From NCBI RefSeq assembly GCF_003719725.1, contig NZ_RIAX01000005.1:154243-218242 (forward strand): DNA of 64,000 bases, read 5' to 3'. Source of the stretch: Planococcus salinus. GTDB taxonomy: Bacteria; Bacillota; Bacilli; Bacillales_A; Planococcaceae. Within the stretch, counting starts at the first letter, position 1. Every line of letters starts with the position of its first letter. Under the pieces are notes generated by a model. It saw only the letters and a program-made list of their open reading frames with translations, was not told where the DNA came from and did not search any database. The translations under genes and the position numbers were made by a program. Positions 1 through 7,354 of this stretch are shown here, piece after piece.

Positions 1-29
1 TGCTCAATTGCATATTCAGAAATAATCAA
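1..29 (-). CDS. Start of a gene running off the left edge
   Basis: A strong ribosome binding site (AAGGAGG, reverse strand, 40-46) lies 10 bases before a TTG codon at 29 that opens a frame to the window edge. An ATG at 13 in another frame is a less well spaced alternative. Only a handful of codons are visible, so no function can be given. Confidence 0.3.
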
Positions 30-70
30 TCTTCTGTCTCCTCCTTAAAAGATTACTTCAATTTATCCAT

Positions 71-103
71 AGTTTTAGAAGTGACTGCGCTTTGATTGCT
101 TTA
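71..103. repeat. 33-bp sequence repeated exactly at 20366-20398
   Basis: The 33 bases beginning AGTTTTAGAAGTGACTGCGC occur again, identical and in the same orientation, at 20366-20398. Both copies lie upstream (in plus coordinates) of a paralogous nuclease gene and then of a TetR-MMPL pair, so they may mark the edge of an old segmental duplication. Confidence 0.8.
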
Positions 104-261
104 GTTTTGATTGAAGGTATTGAAAATAACCTACTGTGAGTAGCAGCTAACCTTTTTCACTTCTCAAAGCTTATTAACATAGCGGTTTACACATTTTGGG
201 GCGCTGAAGACAGTTTATGAGCCACCTATGATCTCAATGAAAGTTTATAATAGGACCATAC

Positions 262-1260
262 TCAATATCTCTTCAGTTCCTCTATCGTTTTGGAAAGATC
301 GACAATCCCTTCCGCGTCTGTGACAATATAACCTTGTCGTTCTGCCACTGTCATCGTTTTGCCGCTCTGGGTTCTCGCTGGCTTTTTCAAGTGTAAATTT
401 CTCTTTTCAGAAATCGCGAGCGTTTCTTTTATCGCCTTTCTCCGAAGCGCTGAGCGGTTTTCTTCTTCTCCAGCAGTAATTTTTACACATAACCGTTCAC
501 GTTCAAGTTGCATATAAAAGTGCCCGTCAGCTTGTGAAGTCCACCAGAACCCCCAAAATCCCCCTCGCGGATTTGCGACGTATCCCCAGTCTCCTGGAAT
601 TTCTGTTTGCAACGCTTGATAAAATCCTTGCCAAGCATGAGTCTTCCATTCTGCTACCGGCGTAGTTTTATAAGCAGCAATACTCGCCTCAAGCTTTTGT
701 AAATGACGATGGTAGTCAATGAAAATCGGATTTGCCACTCCGTTTTCGATTCCATTATCAAGGATTGCCAGCATCAAACTTCGATTGAATGGTTGATAAC
801 CAGCTTTCAAGACAGAACGGTAATTGCTTTGATCGCCGATTTTATAGTAAATCGCGAGTTGAACCAAATCGGGAAAGTTTTCTTTTACAGAATCCTTATA
901 GCGGTTCAGTTGGTCGGAATGATTTTTGGTATGGGTTTTATCTTCTATTAAAATGGCATATTCATTATTAACGATGGCCAACACATCTAAAGATTTGAAT
1001 TGGCGTTCAATTTTAATGGATTGAATCATAGGGGTAGGAAGATCATGGAGTTTGAAAATAGTTGAAATAAAACTATTTGCTGCATTGTGGAGCTGCGGAT
1101 CAATTGCTTCGTATTCGGGGGCCGTCCAAGCCATTAGCCAACAAAGGAAGGCATCTTGCGACAGTTCACTTGTTGCGTACTGGAAGAGATTTGGTGTTTC
1201 TACCGAAGATAAAATTTTTTCAGCACTATTCATTTCAGTACCTAAACGTAGACTTTGCAT
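262..1260 (-). CDS. PD-(D/E)XK nuclease superfamily protein (PDDEXK_4 type)
   Basis: A protein of 332 aa. The region around residues 85-115 has the family core: a strand LDVLAIV carrying the first acidic residue, then a strand ending I-E-D-K (the E-x-K motif), then a Q-L-x-R-Y segment. The N-terminal motif SQDAFLCWLMAW also fits these stand-alone nuclease-fold proteins found in defence-rich regions. The ATG at 1260 is preceded by AAGGAGTG at a suitable distance, supporting this start over the internal ATG at 1233. It stands alone, with about 260 bases of non-coding DNA before the edge. Substrate is unknown; it could be a restriction-like or anti-mobile-element nuclease. The fold call is fairly safe, the role is inference. 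Confidence 0.7.
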   Translation of the reverse strand: MQSLRLGTEMNSAEKILSSVETPNLFQYATSELSQDAFLCWLMAWTAPEYEAIDPQLHNAANSFISTIFKLHDLPTPMIQSIKIERQFKSLDVLAIVNNEYAILIEDKTHTKNHSDQLNRYKDSVKENFPDLVQLAIYYKIGDQSNYRSVLKAGYQPFNRSLMLAILDNGIENGVANPIFIDYHRHLQKLEASIAAYKTTPVAEWKTHAWQGFYQALQTEIPGDWGYVANPRGGFWGFWWTSQADGHFYMQLERERLCVKITAGEEENRSALRRKAIKETLAISEKRNLHLKKPARTQSGKTMTVAERQGYIVTDAEGIVDLSKTIEELKRY

Positions 1261-1480
1261 ATTTCTTTCACACTCCTTATTTTTACTACTTTCTTAGACG
1301 ATTAGTGTCGATCATGAAGATTTGTGTAAATGATTATCTAACTACTCGTTACATCATGGTTTTCTAATCAATTAGTATTTTATTTTTGAAAGACTGATTA
1401 AGACGAGCGGTTGCTCGTTAAGCTCCTCGCCTTTGATTGTGTAAGTCTCATTTTAGCAGTGGGATTTCGTTGAATAACTA

Positions 1481-1607
1481 TCAAACTATATCCCTATAAT
1501 TCTTAGTTTGCCGCTCGCTCTGTTCCTTCTGTTTCCAAGACGCTTTTATCTGGCTTGTTCGATTCCAAAAGTCATCAAAGTCGTCCTTCTTTCCCTTTGC
1601 TTTAGTA
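1481..1607 (-). pseudogene. C-terminal remnant of an unrecognised gene
   Basis: The reverse strand reads as a protein-like, lysine/aspartate-rich tail (contains GKKDDFDDFWNR) ending in TGA at 1481-1483, but no start codon or ribosome binding site precedes it. It lies in the 394-base gap between two minus-strand genes. Just right of it, around 1625-1655, is an imperfect hairpin (GCACT...AGTGC) that may end transcription of the next gene. Nothing else is seen in this gap. Confidence 0.25.
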
Positions 1608-1654
1608 TATGGACGAGAAGAAAGGCACTATCCCTCGGGATACCCCGTCAGTGC

Positions 1655-2065
1655 TCACCTTAGAAACCTCCTGTAATTCGGGTCGATTTTTCTGCGGTCG
1701 ATGTCGTGGACAGTGATGACATCCCACTCCTCATCCTCCCAGTAGCCGCCAATCATTGGCGAGATGATGACCTTCAACATGATCGGCAACCCTTCCTCCG
1801 CCGCCGCGAGGGCTTGCCGGGCGATTTCTTCGCGCTGTTTCAGGGTGAATCCGCCGACGGGGATGATGCGGTTGGTGCCTTCCCCCGTAGCGCGGTCATA
1901 AAGGTCGATGTGCAGGGACCCTTCCTGCTGGCTGACACGGATCCTGGCCTTCTCCCCTTTCACATCCACGTCCCACATCTCCTTCTCGGCAAACTCTTCC
2001 AACATCTCTCTAAAGGCGTCCACTCCATACTTTGCCGTATACCAGTTGTCTTCCCAAGGTTCCAT
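1655..2065 (-). CDS. Conserved-looking hypothetical protein, 136 aa
   Basis: Not recognised. A small, acidic, soluble protein with no signal peptide or membrane segment. It has an amphipathic N-terminal helix, a beta-rich centre with IRVSQQEGSLHIDLYDR, and the ending NYRRFLR. The start ATG at 2065 follows AAAGGGG at 8 bases. Its GC content is higher than that of the neighbouring nuclease genes. Codon pattern and the ribosome binding site make it a likely real gene. The gap to the next gene (2066-2269) holds only a short protein-like stretch on the plus strand without a start signal. Confidence 0.55.
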   Translation of the reverse strand: MEPWEDNWYTAKYGVDAFREMLEEFAEKEMWDVDVKGEKARIRVSQQEGSLHIDLYDRATGEGTNRIIPVGGFTLKQREEIARQALAAAEEGLPIMLKVIISPMIGGYWEDEEWDVITVHDIDRRKIDPNYRRFLR

Positions 2066-2269
2066 ACTGTCTACCCCTTTCTGTCAGTGTATTCAACAAG
2101 CGGATTTTTATTGCATGACCGAGGACGTGCGGGAATATCTCCGGCACCCTGCACATCAATTGCTGAATCGGTTGGTTAGCGGAGCTCGATACGAACGCAT
2201 AAGTGATACATGACCGCTATTCTTTTGGCTATGTTTCCGCTTCACATGAAATTATTTCAACAAAAACTT

Positions 2270-3097
2270 TTACTGGACCTGCAAATATTTTTCTTCAAAT
2301 TCTTTGTAATGCTTTTCCAGTTTGTTTGAAAAACTCGGATGTTCTTCTAATTGGTCGTTCATCCTCTCCAGCAGCGATTCCCAAGTGACCATTCGAATAT
2401 TCTTGTGCAATTCAGGCACTACAATCTTGTCCATCACATTTTTATATTCCTTGTGGAGCTTCAGGTTTTGCCCAGGGCAGATATTCACCAATAACCTTTC
2501 ATCTCCCCATTCCAGATGAGCGATGTTCCGCAGTAATTGATAATTCTTCCCCAAGGCTTCAAGTTCATCCACACCCGAACGGATCTTGCCCGTGAGCATT
2601 TCCCGGTAAACGTTCTGGTATTGCCTTTCAAGCGTTTCGCAGGAAGTGGATTTGCCAAATCCCTTTTCCATATATTTAATTTCAAACAATATTTCTTTAC
2701 CAGATTTCAATTTCATGTAAAAGTCGAAATTTGTTTTTTCTCCTCCAGGCAGGATGTGCTCGAACGCCGCTTCTTCAATTTGCTCATCCGGCAGATTCAA
2801 TACCTTCAATACTAAAGACAATTGATGCTCTACAATCAATGGATAAAAAAAGTTAAGGCACATGGCTTGAGAAGAATTCAGGTGATGAAAAAATTGGTGA
2901 AGCTTGATCTTTTCAGCCTTCACATAATTTTCGGTCTCATGCCTGTAGGCACTCAGAAAATTTAATTCCCGCTTGTCCTTCGGAAGGATATAATGATATT
3001 CCTTCACACCTCCTCGCCAATTCTCAGGCTTGGTTATGGCTAATTTTGTCCTTTTGTAATTCGCTAAGTGATTCTTTATTAGTTGGTCATACGTCAA
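2270..3097 (-). CDS. Putative restriction-type endonuclease (PGN_0703-like), copy 1
   Basis: A protein of 275 aa with a PD-(D/E)XK core near residues 125-155: NFDFYMKLKSG gives the first acidic strand and ILFEIKY the E-x-K strand, followed by KGFGK. A second conserved block (LNSSQAMCLNFFYPL, about residues 73-87) is what makes me think of the PGN_0703 family of putative restriction endonucleases. The gene at 20808-21632 is a clear paralogue: the same blocks, nearly the same length and the same strand. No methyltransferase gene is near, so this is not a classical restriction-modification pair. The start at 3097 follows a GGAGGCGATG context. Nuclease activity is inferred from the motif only. 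Confidence 0.6.
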   Translation of the reverse strand: MTYDQLIKNHLANYKRTKLAITKPENWRGGVKEYHYILPKDKRELNFLSAYRHETENYVKAEKIKLHQFFHHLNSSQAMCLNFFYPLIVEHQLSLVLKVLNLPDEQIEEAAFEHILPGGEKTNFDFYMKLKSGKEILFEIKYMEKGFGKSTSCETLERQYQNVYREMLTGKIRSGVDELEALGKNYQLLRNIAHLEWGDERLLVNICPGQNLKLHKEYKNVMDKIVVPELHKNIRMVTWESLLERMNDQLEEHPSFSNKLEKHYKEFEEKYLQVQ

Positions 3098-3294
3098 AAC
3101 ATCGCCTCCCTATTATTTACATAAGCCTGAAGCGCTTTCTGTCTTAGGTGTCGGTAGCCTAATTAGATTTTAACATCAAAAATCATAAGTTTACAGATTA
3201 TTCAGAATAATTAATAGTTAAATTCTATTCTTGTTATCAATCAAGCCTAAGCAACTCCATAAAAAAATGCCCATATGGACACTTCTCGTTTCAC

Positions 3295-3435
3295 CTATTT
3301 AATCAATTCAACGTATACCCTTTCGCTGCCATCCTCTTTCTCATCTTTTAAAAATCTCACCTCTAGAATTGAGCGAACCATCCAATTGGACACTAACAAA
3401 AAATGATTGCCCCTAACCCAATACGCCATCTTCAT
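3295..3435 (-). CDS. Possible small protein, 46 aa
   Basis: An open frame of 46 codons from ATG 3435 to TAG 3295, with protein-like composition (begins MKMAYWVRGNHFLL, ends SERVYVELIK). No good ribosome binding site precedes it and its first codons overlap the hairpin at 3402-3483. It may be a genuine small protein or the tail of a lost gene. Confidence 0.3.
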   Translation of the reverse strand: MKMAYWVRGNHFLLVSNWMVRSILEVRFLKDEKEDGSERVYVELIK

Positions 3436-3483
3436 TCATTTTCAAGGAATGAAAATAAGGCATAAGTGTTAGAGGCAATCATT
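3402..3483. repeat. 82-bp imperfect inverted repeat
   Basis: Outer arms AATGATTGCCCCTAAC and GTTAGAGGCAATCATT pair with one mismatch, and the interior can pair further around a TTTTC-AAG-GAATGAAAA centre. The size and centre resemble the 84-bp hairpin at 17112-17195, although the arms differ. It could be a small non-autonomous element or a structured RNA. I see no T-run that would make it a simple terminator. Confidence 0.6.
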
Positions 3484-3660
3484 GGTATCTGCATAAGCTT
3501 CTGAAATTATCATAGCAGAGTCTGAAATAAAAGAAACTATTTTTTGTCATAGCATCTGTTTGATACATCGATGGGCAATGTTTCTTTCTCTGTAATCCGA
3601 TTTGAGTATTAATTGATTACAACAAAAATATGCTACTATATAAGAAAGAGGTGAGCGACA

Positions 3661-3882
3661 ATGGGTTCAAAACGGAAACTGGAAATAGCAAGCATAGCCA
3701 TGAAGGAACGCCGGAATTCCAAGTCGACTCTGCCAGATGATTTCCTGAAAACTTTGGAAGAGAGGACAGAAGCGGTTATTCCTGATTTAAAACCGGGTCG
3801 CCAGCGTCCCCGTTCTGAAGACGAAGCAAAAATCCTTCTGATGTTTGAAAAAGATTATGGTAAACAGAGCGGAAAAATATAA
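3661..3882 (+). CDS. Small hypothetical protein, 73 aa
   Basis: Not recognised. A basic, soluble 73-aa protein preceded by AGAGGTGAG at a good distance from ATG 3661, and followed by a convincing terminator at 3917-3956, so it looks like a complete short transcription unit. It contains ERRNSKSTLPDDFLKTLEER and a C-terminal charged helix. A second, overlapping frame runs on from about 3850 to the TAA at 3932-3934 (reads VNRAEKYKDKLAEVFFKTI). This could be a tiny second gene, or it could mean that an ancestral longer protein has been frameshifted. No function is proposed. Confidence 0.5.
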   Translation: MGSKRKLEIASIAMKERRNSKSTLPDDFLKTLEERTEAVIPDLKPGRQRPRSEDEAKILLMFEKDYGKQSGKI

Positions 3883-3916
3883 AGATAAATTAGCCGAGGT
3901 ATTCTTCAAAACGATC

Positions 3917-3956
3917 AAAGAGCAAGAGCAGTAATGTTACTGTTCTTGCTCTTTTT
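3917..3956 (+). terminator. Rho-independent terminator
   Basis: AGAGCAAGAGCAGTA and TACTGTTCTTGCTCT form a near-perfect stem around a short loop, followed by TTTTT. It lies just behind the 73-aa gene on the plus strand. Confidence 0.8.
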
Positions 3957-4052
3957 CTATAAACTTTCGACAATATGTAAAGCCCTTTACTAACATTATC
4001 TGGTTCTTACTTTTGTATATCTTTTGACTAAATCATGACTGTTCACACAAAG

Positions 4053-4106
4053 TCACGAAATTGCACAATGAGAAATATTGCCCTTTGTGCAATTTCGTGA
4101 TATAAC
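4053..4106 (+). promoter_or_regulatory. Promoter with palindromic operator upstream of tetR copy 1
   Basis: Perfect 16-bp inverted repeat: TCACGAAATTGCACAA (4053-4068) and TTGTGCAATTTCGTGA (4085-4100), 16-bp spacer. A promoter fits inside it: -35 TTGCCC (4078-4083), 17 bp, -10 TATAAC (4101-4106). The right arm fills the spacer between the two boxes, as expected for an autorepressed TetR gene. The same arrangement is conserved at the second copy (25878-25931), where the loop has changed but both arms are identical. Confidence 0.8.
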
Positions 4107-4134
4107 TTTAACGTATCTTAAATGAGGTGAAGAA

Positions 4135-4746
4135 ATGGCAGAAAGCAGTTTGCGGGATAAGAAGAAAGAGGCGACGCGCAAGGCATTAGCCGAAGCTGCC
4201 TTTGGACTCGCTGTCGAGCGCGGGGTCGATGGTTTTGTGGTGGAAGATATTGTGACGGAGGCGGGCTATTCACGGCGGACATTCGCCAATTATTTTTCCT
4301 GCAAGGAAGAGGCGATTGCGAATTCGCTGGGTCTGGATGAATATCTGCAGCCGGGCGATCAATTTGAATTTTCTCCGCAAGATCATACACCTTTAAGTAC
4401 CATTGAAATTTTTATCCGCCGCAGTTTTACGATCAATAAACTGAAGCGGTTGAATCAGCTTATTTCATTGTCCAGGGAGCATCCGGCGCTCAGGCTGTAT
4501 GTGACCGGCGCGTTGAAGGAAATGCAGGATTTTGCAGGACGCGGCATCAGTAAAGAATATGGCAGCGATTATCCGCCGGAATATTATCATATTCTGATTG
4601 GCGCTGTGTTCGGGGCGATTCTCCCGGTTCTCGATGAAAGCTTCGACGTAAATTTGCCGGAAGATGAAGAACAGATCGAAAAAAGCAATGAGTTCAATCA
4701 GTATATGGATACCGTTTTTGCTCATTTACGAAAAGGGTTCAACTGA
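4135..4746 (+). CDS. TetR/AcrR family transcriptional regulator, copy 1
   Basis: A protein of 203 aa, a normal length for TetR. The N-terminal helix-turn-helix occupies about residues 10-56, with the typical ATRKALAEAAFGLAVERG, EDIVTEAGYSRRTFANYF and KEEAI blocks. The rest is an all-helical ligand-binding domain. The start follows GAGGTGA at 7 bases. The gene lies 35 bp before an MMPL exporter on the same strand. With the palindromic operator directly upstream, it most likely represses itself and the exporter until a ligand binds. The protein at 25960-26571 differs at only 13 of 203 positions by my count. Changes include G24E and E42K near the DNA-binding domain, and several lie in the ligand domain. 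Family call is firm; ligand unknown. Confidence 0.93.
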   Translation: MAESSLRDKKKEATRKALAEAAFGLAVERGVDGFVVEDIVTEAGYSRRTFANYFSCKEEAIANSLGLDEYLQPGDQFEFSPQDHTPLSTIEIFIRRSFTINKLKRLNQLISLSREHPALRLYVTGALKEMQDFAGRGISKEYGSDYPPEYYHILIGAVFGAILPVLDESFDVNLPEDEEQIEKSNEFNQYMDTVFAHLRKGFN

Positions 4747-4781
4747 ACAAATTAAAACAACCAAAGAACGGAGTTGCACAC

Positions 4782-7097
4782 GTGTCGAGATTTTTTTACA
4801 GCATAGGAAAAACAGCATACAGCAAGCCCTGGCTTTTCATCGCCGGATGGCTGCTTATTTTAGGAGTCATTATCACCGCCATCGTAACGAATGGCGTGAG
4901 CACAAGCAGTGAAACCAGAATTGACGGAACCGCCGCACAGGACGTGCTGGACGAGTTGGCGGAAGAATATCCCGCAGCCTCTGGTGGCCAGGGAAGTTAT
5001 CTTTTTGAGGCATCTGAAGGTGAAGCCGTTGACGACCCTGCAAACGCGCAAGCACTTGCAATGGCCGTAAACGAGATTTATGAATTGAATCACGTCGTGA
5101 ATCCGATGGATATGTTGCAGGACGCAGAAGCGATGGCACAGATGCAGGAAATGCAGGGCATGCTGAGTCAGCTGCAGACAACTGAAATCGCTCACCGTCC
5201 GTTAGTTATCCAGGATATGCCGGTTCCCGGTGTCCAGATTTCGGAAGACGGCAGAGTCGCGTTATTCCAGTTTCAGCTCACCAAAACAGCGGAAGATCTG
5301 AGTGAAGGCGAACGCGAAGAACTCGCTGATGCAGCAGCGATCGCTGAAGACAACTCTTCCATCTCTGTCATCCCGACTGGCACGCTGCAAGGCGTCGATA
5401 TTCCAATCGGCGGCACGCATGAAATCATCGGTCTGGCAATCGCCGGCATCATCCTGGTTGTCACACTCGGCTCGCTCATCGCTGCAGGCTTACCACTTGT
5501 TGTCGCCTTGATCGGCGTCGGCGTAGGTGTCGGCGGAACATTTGCCTTGTCGAATATATTCGAGATCAACAGCCTGACACCGGTGCTTGCACTGATGATC
5601 GGCCTTGCAGTCGGAATCGACTATGCGCTGTTCATCGTCAACCGCCAGCGCAATCTGATCATTTCACAAAAGCTGTCTTCTAAAGAAGCAGCAGCCCGTG
5701 CAACCGGCACAGCAGGCAGCGCGGTTTTCTTTGCCGGCCTGACAGTCATCATCGCGTTGAGTGGTTTGCTGGTCATCGGCATTTCATTCCTGAGCAGCAT
5801 GGCGATCGTCGCCGCGCTGACCGTTTTGATCGACGTACTCGTCGCGTTAACGCTCCTGCCTGCATTACTGGGCTTGATCGGTGAACGAATCGTTTCGAAT
5901 AAAACCAGAAATAAACAACAGGCAACAACAGCTTCCAAACCAAGCTTTGCCCAAGGATGGATTACTGGCCTTCTGAAAGCCAAATGGGTAGCAGTCCTGC
6001 TCGTCATCGCGGTTCTCGGTACACTTGCTGTTCCGGTTGCCCAGATGAATCTCGGCATGCCATCCGGTGAAAGCGCCAATGAAGACACACCTACGAGACA
6101 AAGTTACGACATCATCGCCGACAGTTTCGGTGAAGGCTATAACGGCCCGCTCCTGGTCGTCGCAAAAGACCAAGACGCGGCTGCTGTCGATCCGCAGGAA
6201 TACTTCCAGCTGCTGTCCAATATTTCACAGTTTGACGGCATCGCTGAAGTATCTCCAGGTGGATTTAACGAAGATGGCACAATCGCCATCATCTCAATCA
6301 TTCCGGAAAACGGACCGACGGATGAAGCGACGAAAGAATTGGTGGAGAACTTACGCACAGATGCGGCAACTACCGAAAACACCAACGCTGAAATCGGCGT
6401 GACCGGAATGACCGCGATCAATATCGACATCTCGGAGAAATTGGCCGAAGTGTTCCCAATTTATATCGCGATCATCGTCGTGCTGTCACTGTTGATCCTG
6501 CTTGTCGTGTTCCGCTCGATTCTCATACCGATCAAAGCAACTGCCGGCTTCCTGTTGAGCATCATGGCGACATTCGGCGCAACAACTGCCGTGTTCCAAT
6601 GGGGCTGGCTCGGTTCCATATTCGGAATTGATACAGGCGGTCCATTACTAAGCTTCATCCCGATTATGGTGACCGGTATCCTGTATGGCCTCGCCATGGA
6701 TTATCAGGTATTCCTTGTGTCGTCCATGCGCGAAGCCTATATCCACGGTGAAAAAGGTGATAACGCTATCGTCAGCGGCTATAAAACCGCCAGCAAAGTG
6801 GTCGTCGCCGCAGCCTTGATCATGGTCTCCGTCTTCTCCGGATTCATCTTCACCGATGACATCATGATCAAGCAAATCGGTTTCGCCCTGGCATTCGGTA
6901 TTCTCGTCGATGCCTTCCTGATCCGCATGATCTTCGTTCCGGCCGTCATGTCAATGTTCGGCGACAAAATCTGGTGGCTGCCGAAGTGGCTCGACAAGCT
7001 TCTGCCAGACCTGGATATCGAAGGAGAAAAACTGCTGCAGGAATTGGATAAAGAAGAAAAAATCAGAGTGAAGAATACAGAAGAGAATCCTGTATGA
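4782..7097 (+). CDS. MMPL/RND-type membrane exporter, copy 1
   Basis: A protein of 771 aa starting at GTG 4782, with an AACGGAG ribosome site 8 bases upstream. The layout is that of MMPL proteins. One membrane helix (about 14-36) is followed by a large outside loop (37-185), five helices containing the GLAVGIDYALFIVNRQR motif, a second N-terminal-like helix (about 395-415), another outside loop, and a last helix bundle with GILYGLAMDYQVFLVSSMRE. The paired D-Y motifs are the proton-relay signature of the family. It probably exports a lipid, detergent-like compound or drug using proton motive force. It is co-transcribed with the TetR gene before it and ends in its own terminator. About 33 residue differences separate it from the copy at 26607-28922. 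Confidence 0.92.
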   Translation: MSRFFYSIGKTAYSKPWLFIAGWLLILGVIITAIVTNGVSTSSETRIDGTAAQDVLDELAEEYPAASGGQGSYLFEASEGEAVDDPANAQALAMAVNEIYELNHVVNPMDMLQDAEAMAQMQEMQGMLSQLQTTEIAHRPLVIQDMPVPGVQISEDGRVALFQFQLTKTAEDLSEGEREELADAAAIAEDNSSISVIPTGTLQGVDIPIGGTHEIIGLAIAGIILVVTLGSLIAAGLPLVVALIGVGVGVGGTFALSNIFEINSLTPVLALMIGLAVGIDYALFIVNRQRNLIISQKLSSKEAAARATGTAGSAVFFAGLTVIIALSGLLVIGISFLSSMAIVAALTVLIDVLVALTLLPALLGLIGERIVSNKTRNKQQATTASKPSFAQGWITGLLKAKWVAVLLVIAVLGTLAVPVAQMNLGMPSGESANEDTPTRQSYDIIADSFGEGYNGPLLVVAKDQDAAAVDPQEYFQLLSNISQFDGIAEVSPGGFNEDGTIAIISIIPENGPTDEATKELVENLRTDAATTENTNAEIGVTGMTAINIDISEKLAEVFPIYIAIIVVLSLLILLVVFRSILIPIKATAGFLLSIMATFGATTAVFQWGWLGSIFGIDTGGPLLSFIPIMVTGILYGLAMDYQVFLVSSMREAYIHGEKGDNAIVSGYKTASKVVVAAALIMVSVFSGFIFTDDIMIKQIGFALAFGILVDAFLIRMIFVPAVMSMFGDKIWWLPKWLDKLLPDLDIEGEKLLQELDKEEKIRVKNTEENPV

Positions 7098-7104
7098 TTC
7101 TGAT

Positions 7105-7137
7105 TAAGCTGCCGGGAATGTTTCCGGCAGCTTTTTT
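7105..7137 (+). terminator. Rho-independent terminator after MMPL copy 1
   Basis: GCTGCCGG (7107-7114) and CCGGCAGC (7123-7130) form the stem, followed by TTTTTTC. The same terminator follows copy 2. Confidence 0.9.
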
Positions 7138-7197
7138 CTTTGGGTAAAGCAAAACCCCGATTGGAACACTCTTGGCTGCTGTTTCCAAGCATTTTCC

Positions 7198-7354
7198 AAT
7201 TCGCCCCTGTGTTGGACACTTTTATGACTATTTCCTTTTTCTGATAAACATACAAACGCCGTGTCTGGAAACCATTAAGGTTCCTGGACACGGCGTTTTT
7301 GGCATACAATTATTTTGAATAAATGGAATTGTCTTCAGCACAGGGGCGCGATTT
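7198..7354 (+). repeat. 155-bp hairpin element, copy A (full)
   Basis: Full-length member of the window's most frequent intergenic repeat. Left end AATTCGCCCCTGTGTTGGAC; right end CAGCACAGGGGCGCGATTT, so the ends are imperfect inverted repeats. A conserved TATGACTATTTCC block comes next. In the middle is a stem of ACGCCGTGTCTGG with CCTGGACACGGCGT, flanked by A-run and T-run so that it could stop transcription from both sides. The stop codon of the minus-strand gene that follows (7353-7355) lies exactly on the right boundary. This copy corresponds to copy F behind the second MMPL gene. Confidence 0.85.

Noticed and set aside
2115..2213. Short plus-strand frame reading MTEDVREYLRHPAHQLLNRL
   Set aside because: Protein-like to the eye, but only 32 codons, with no ribosome site; not enough to call a gene.
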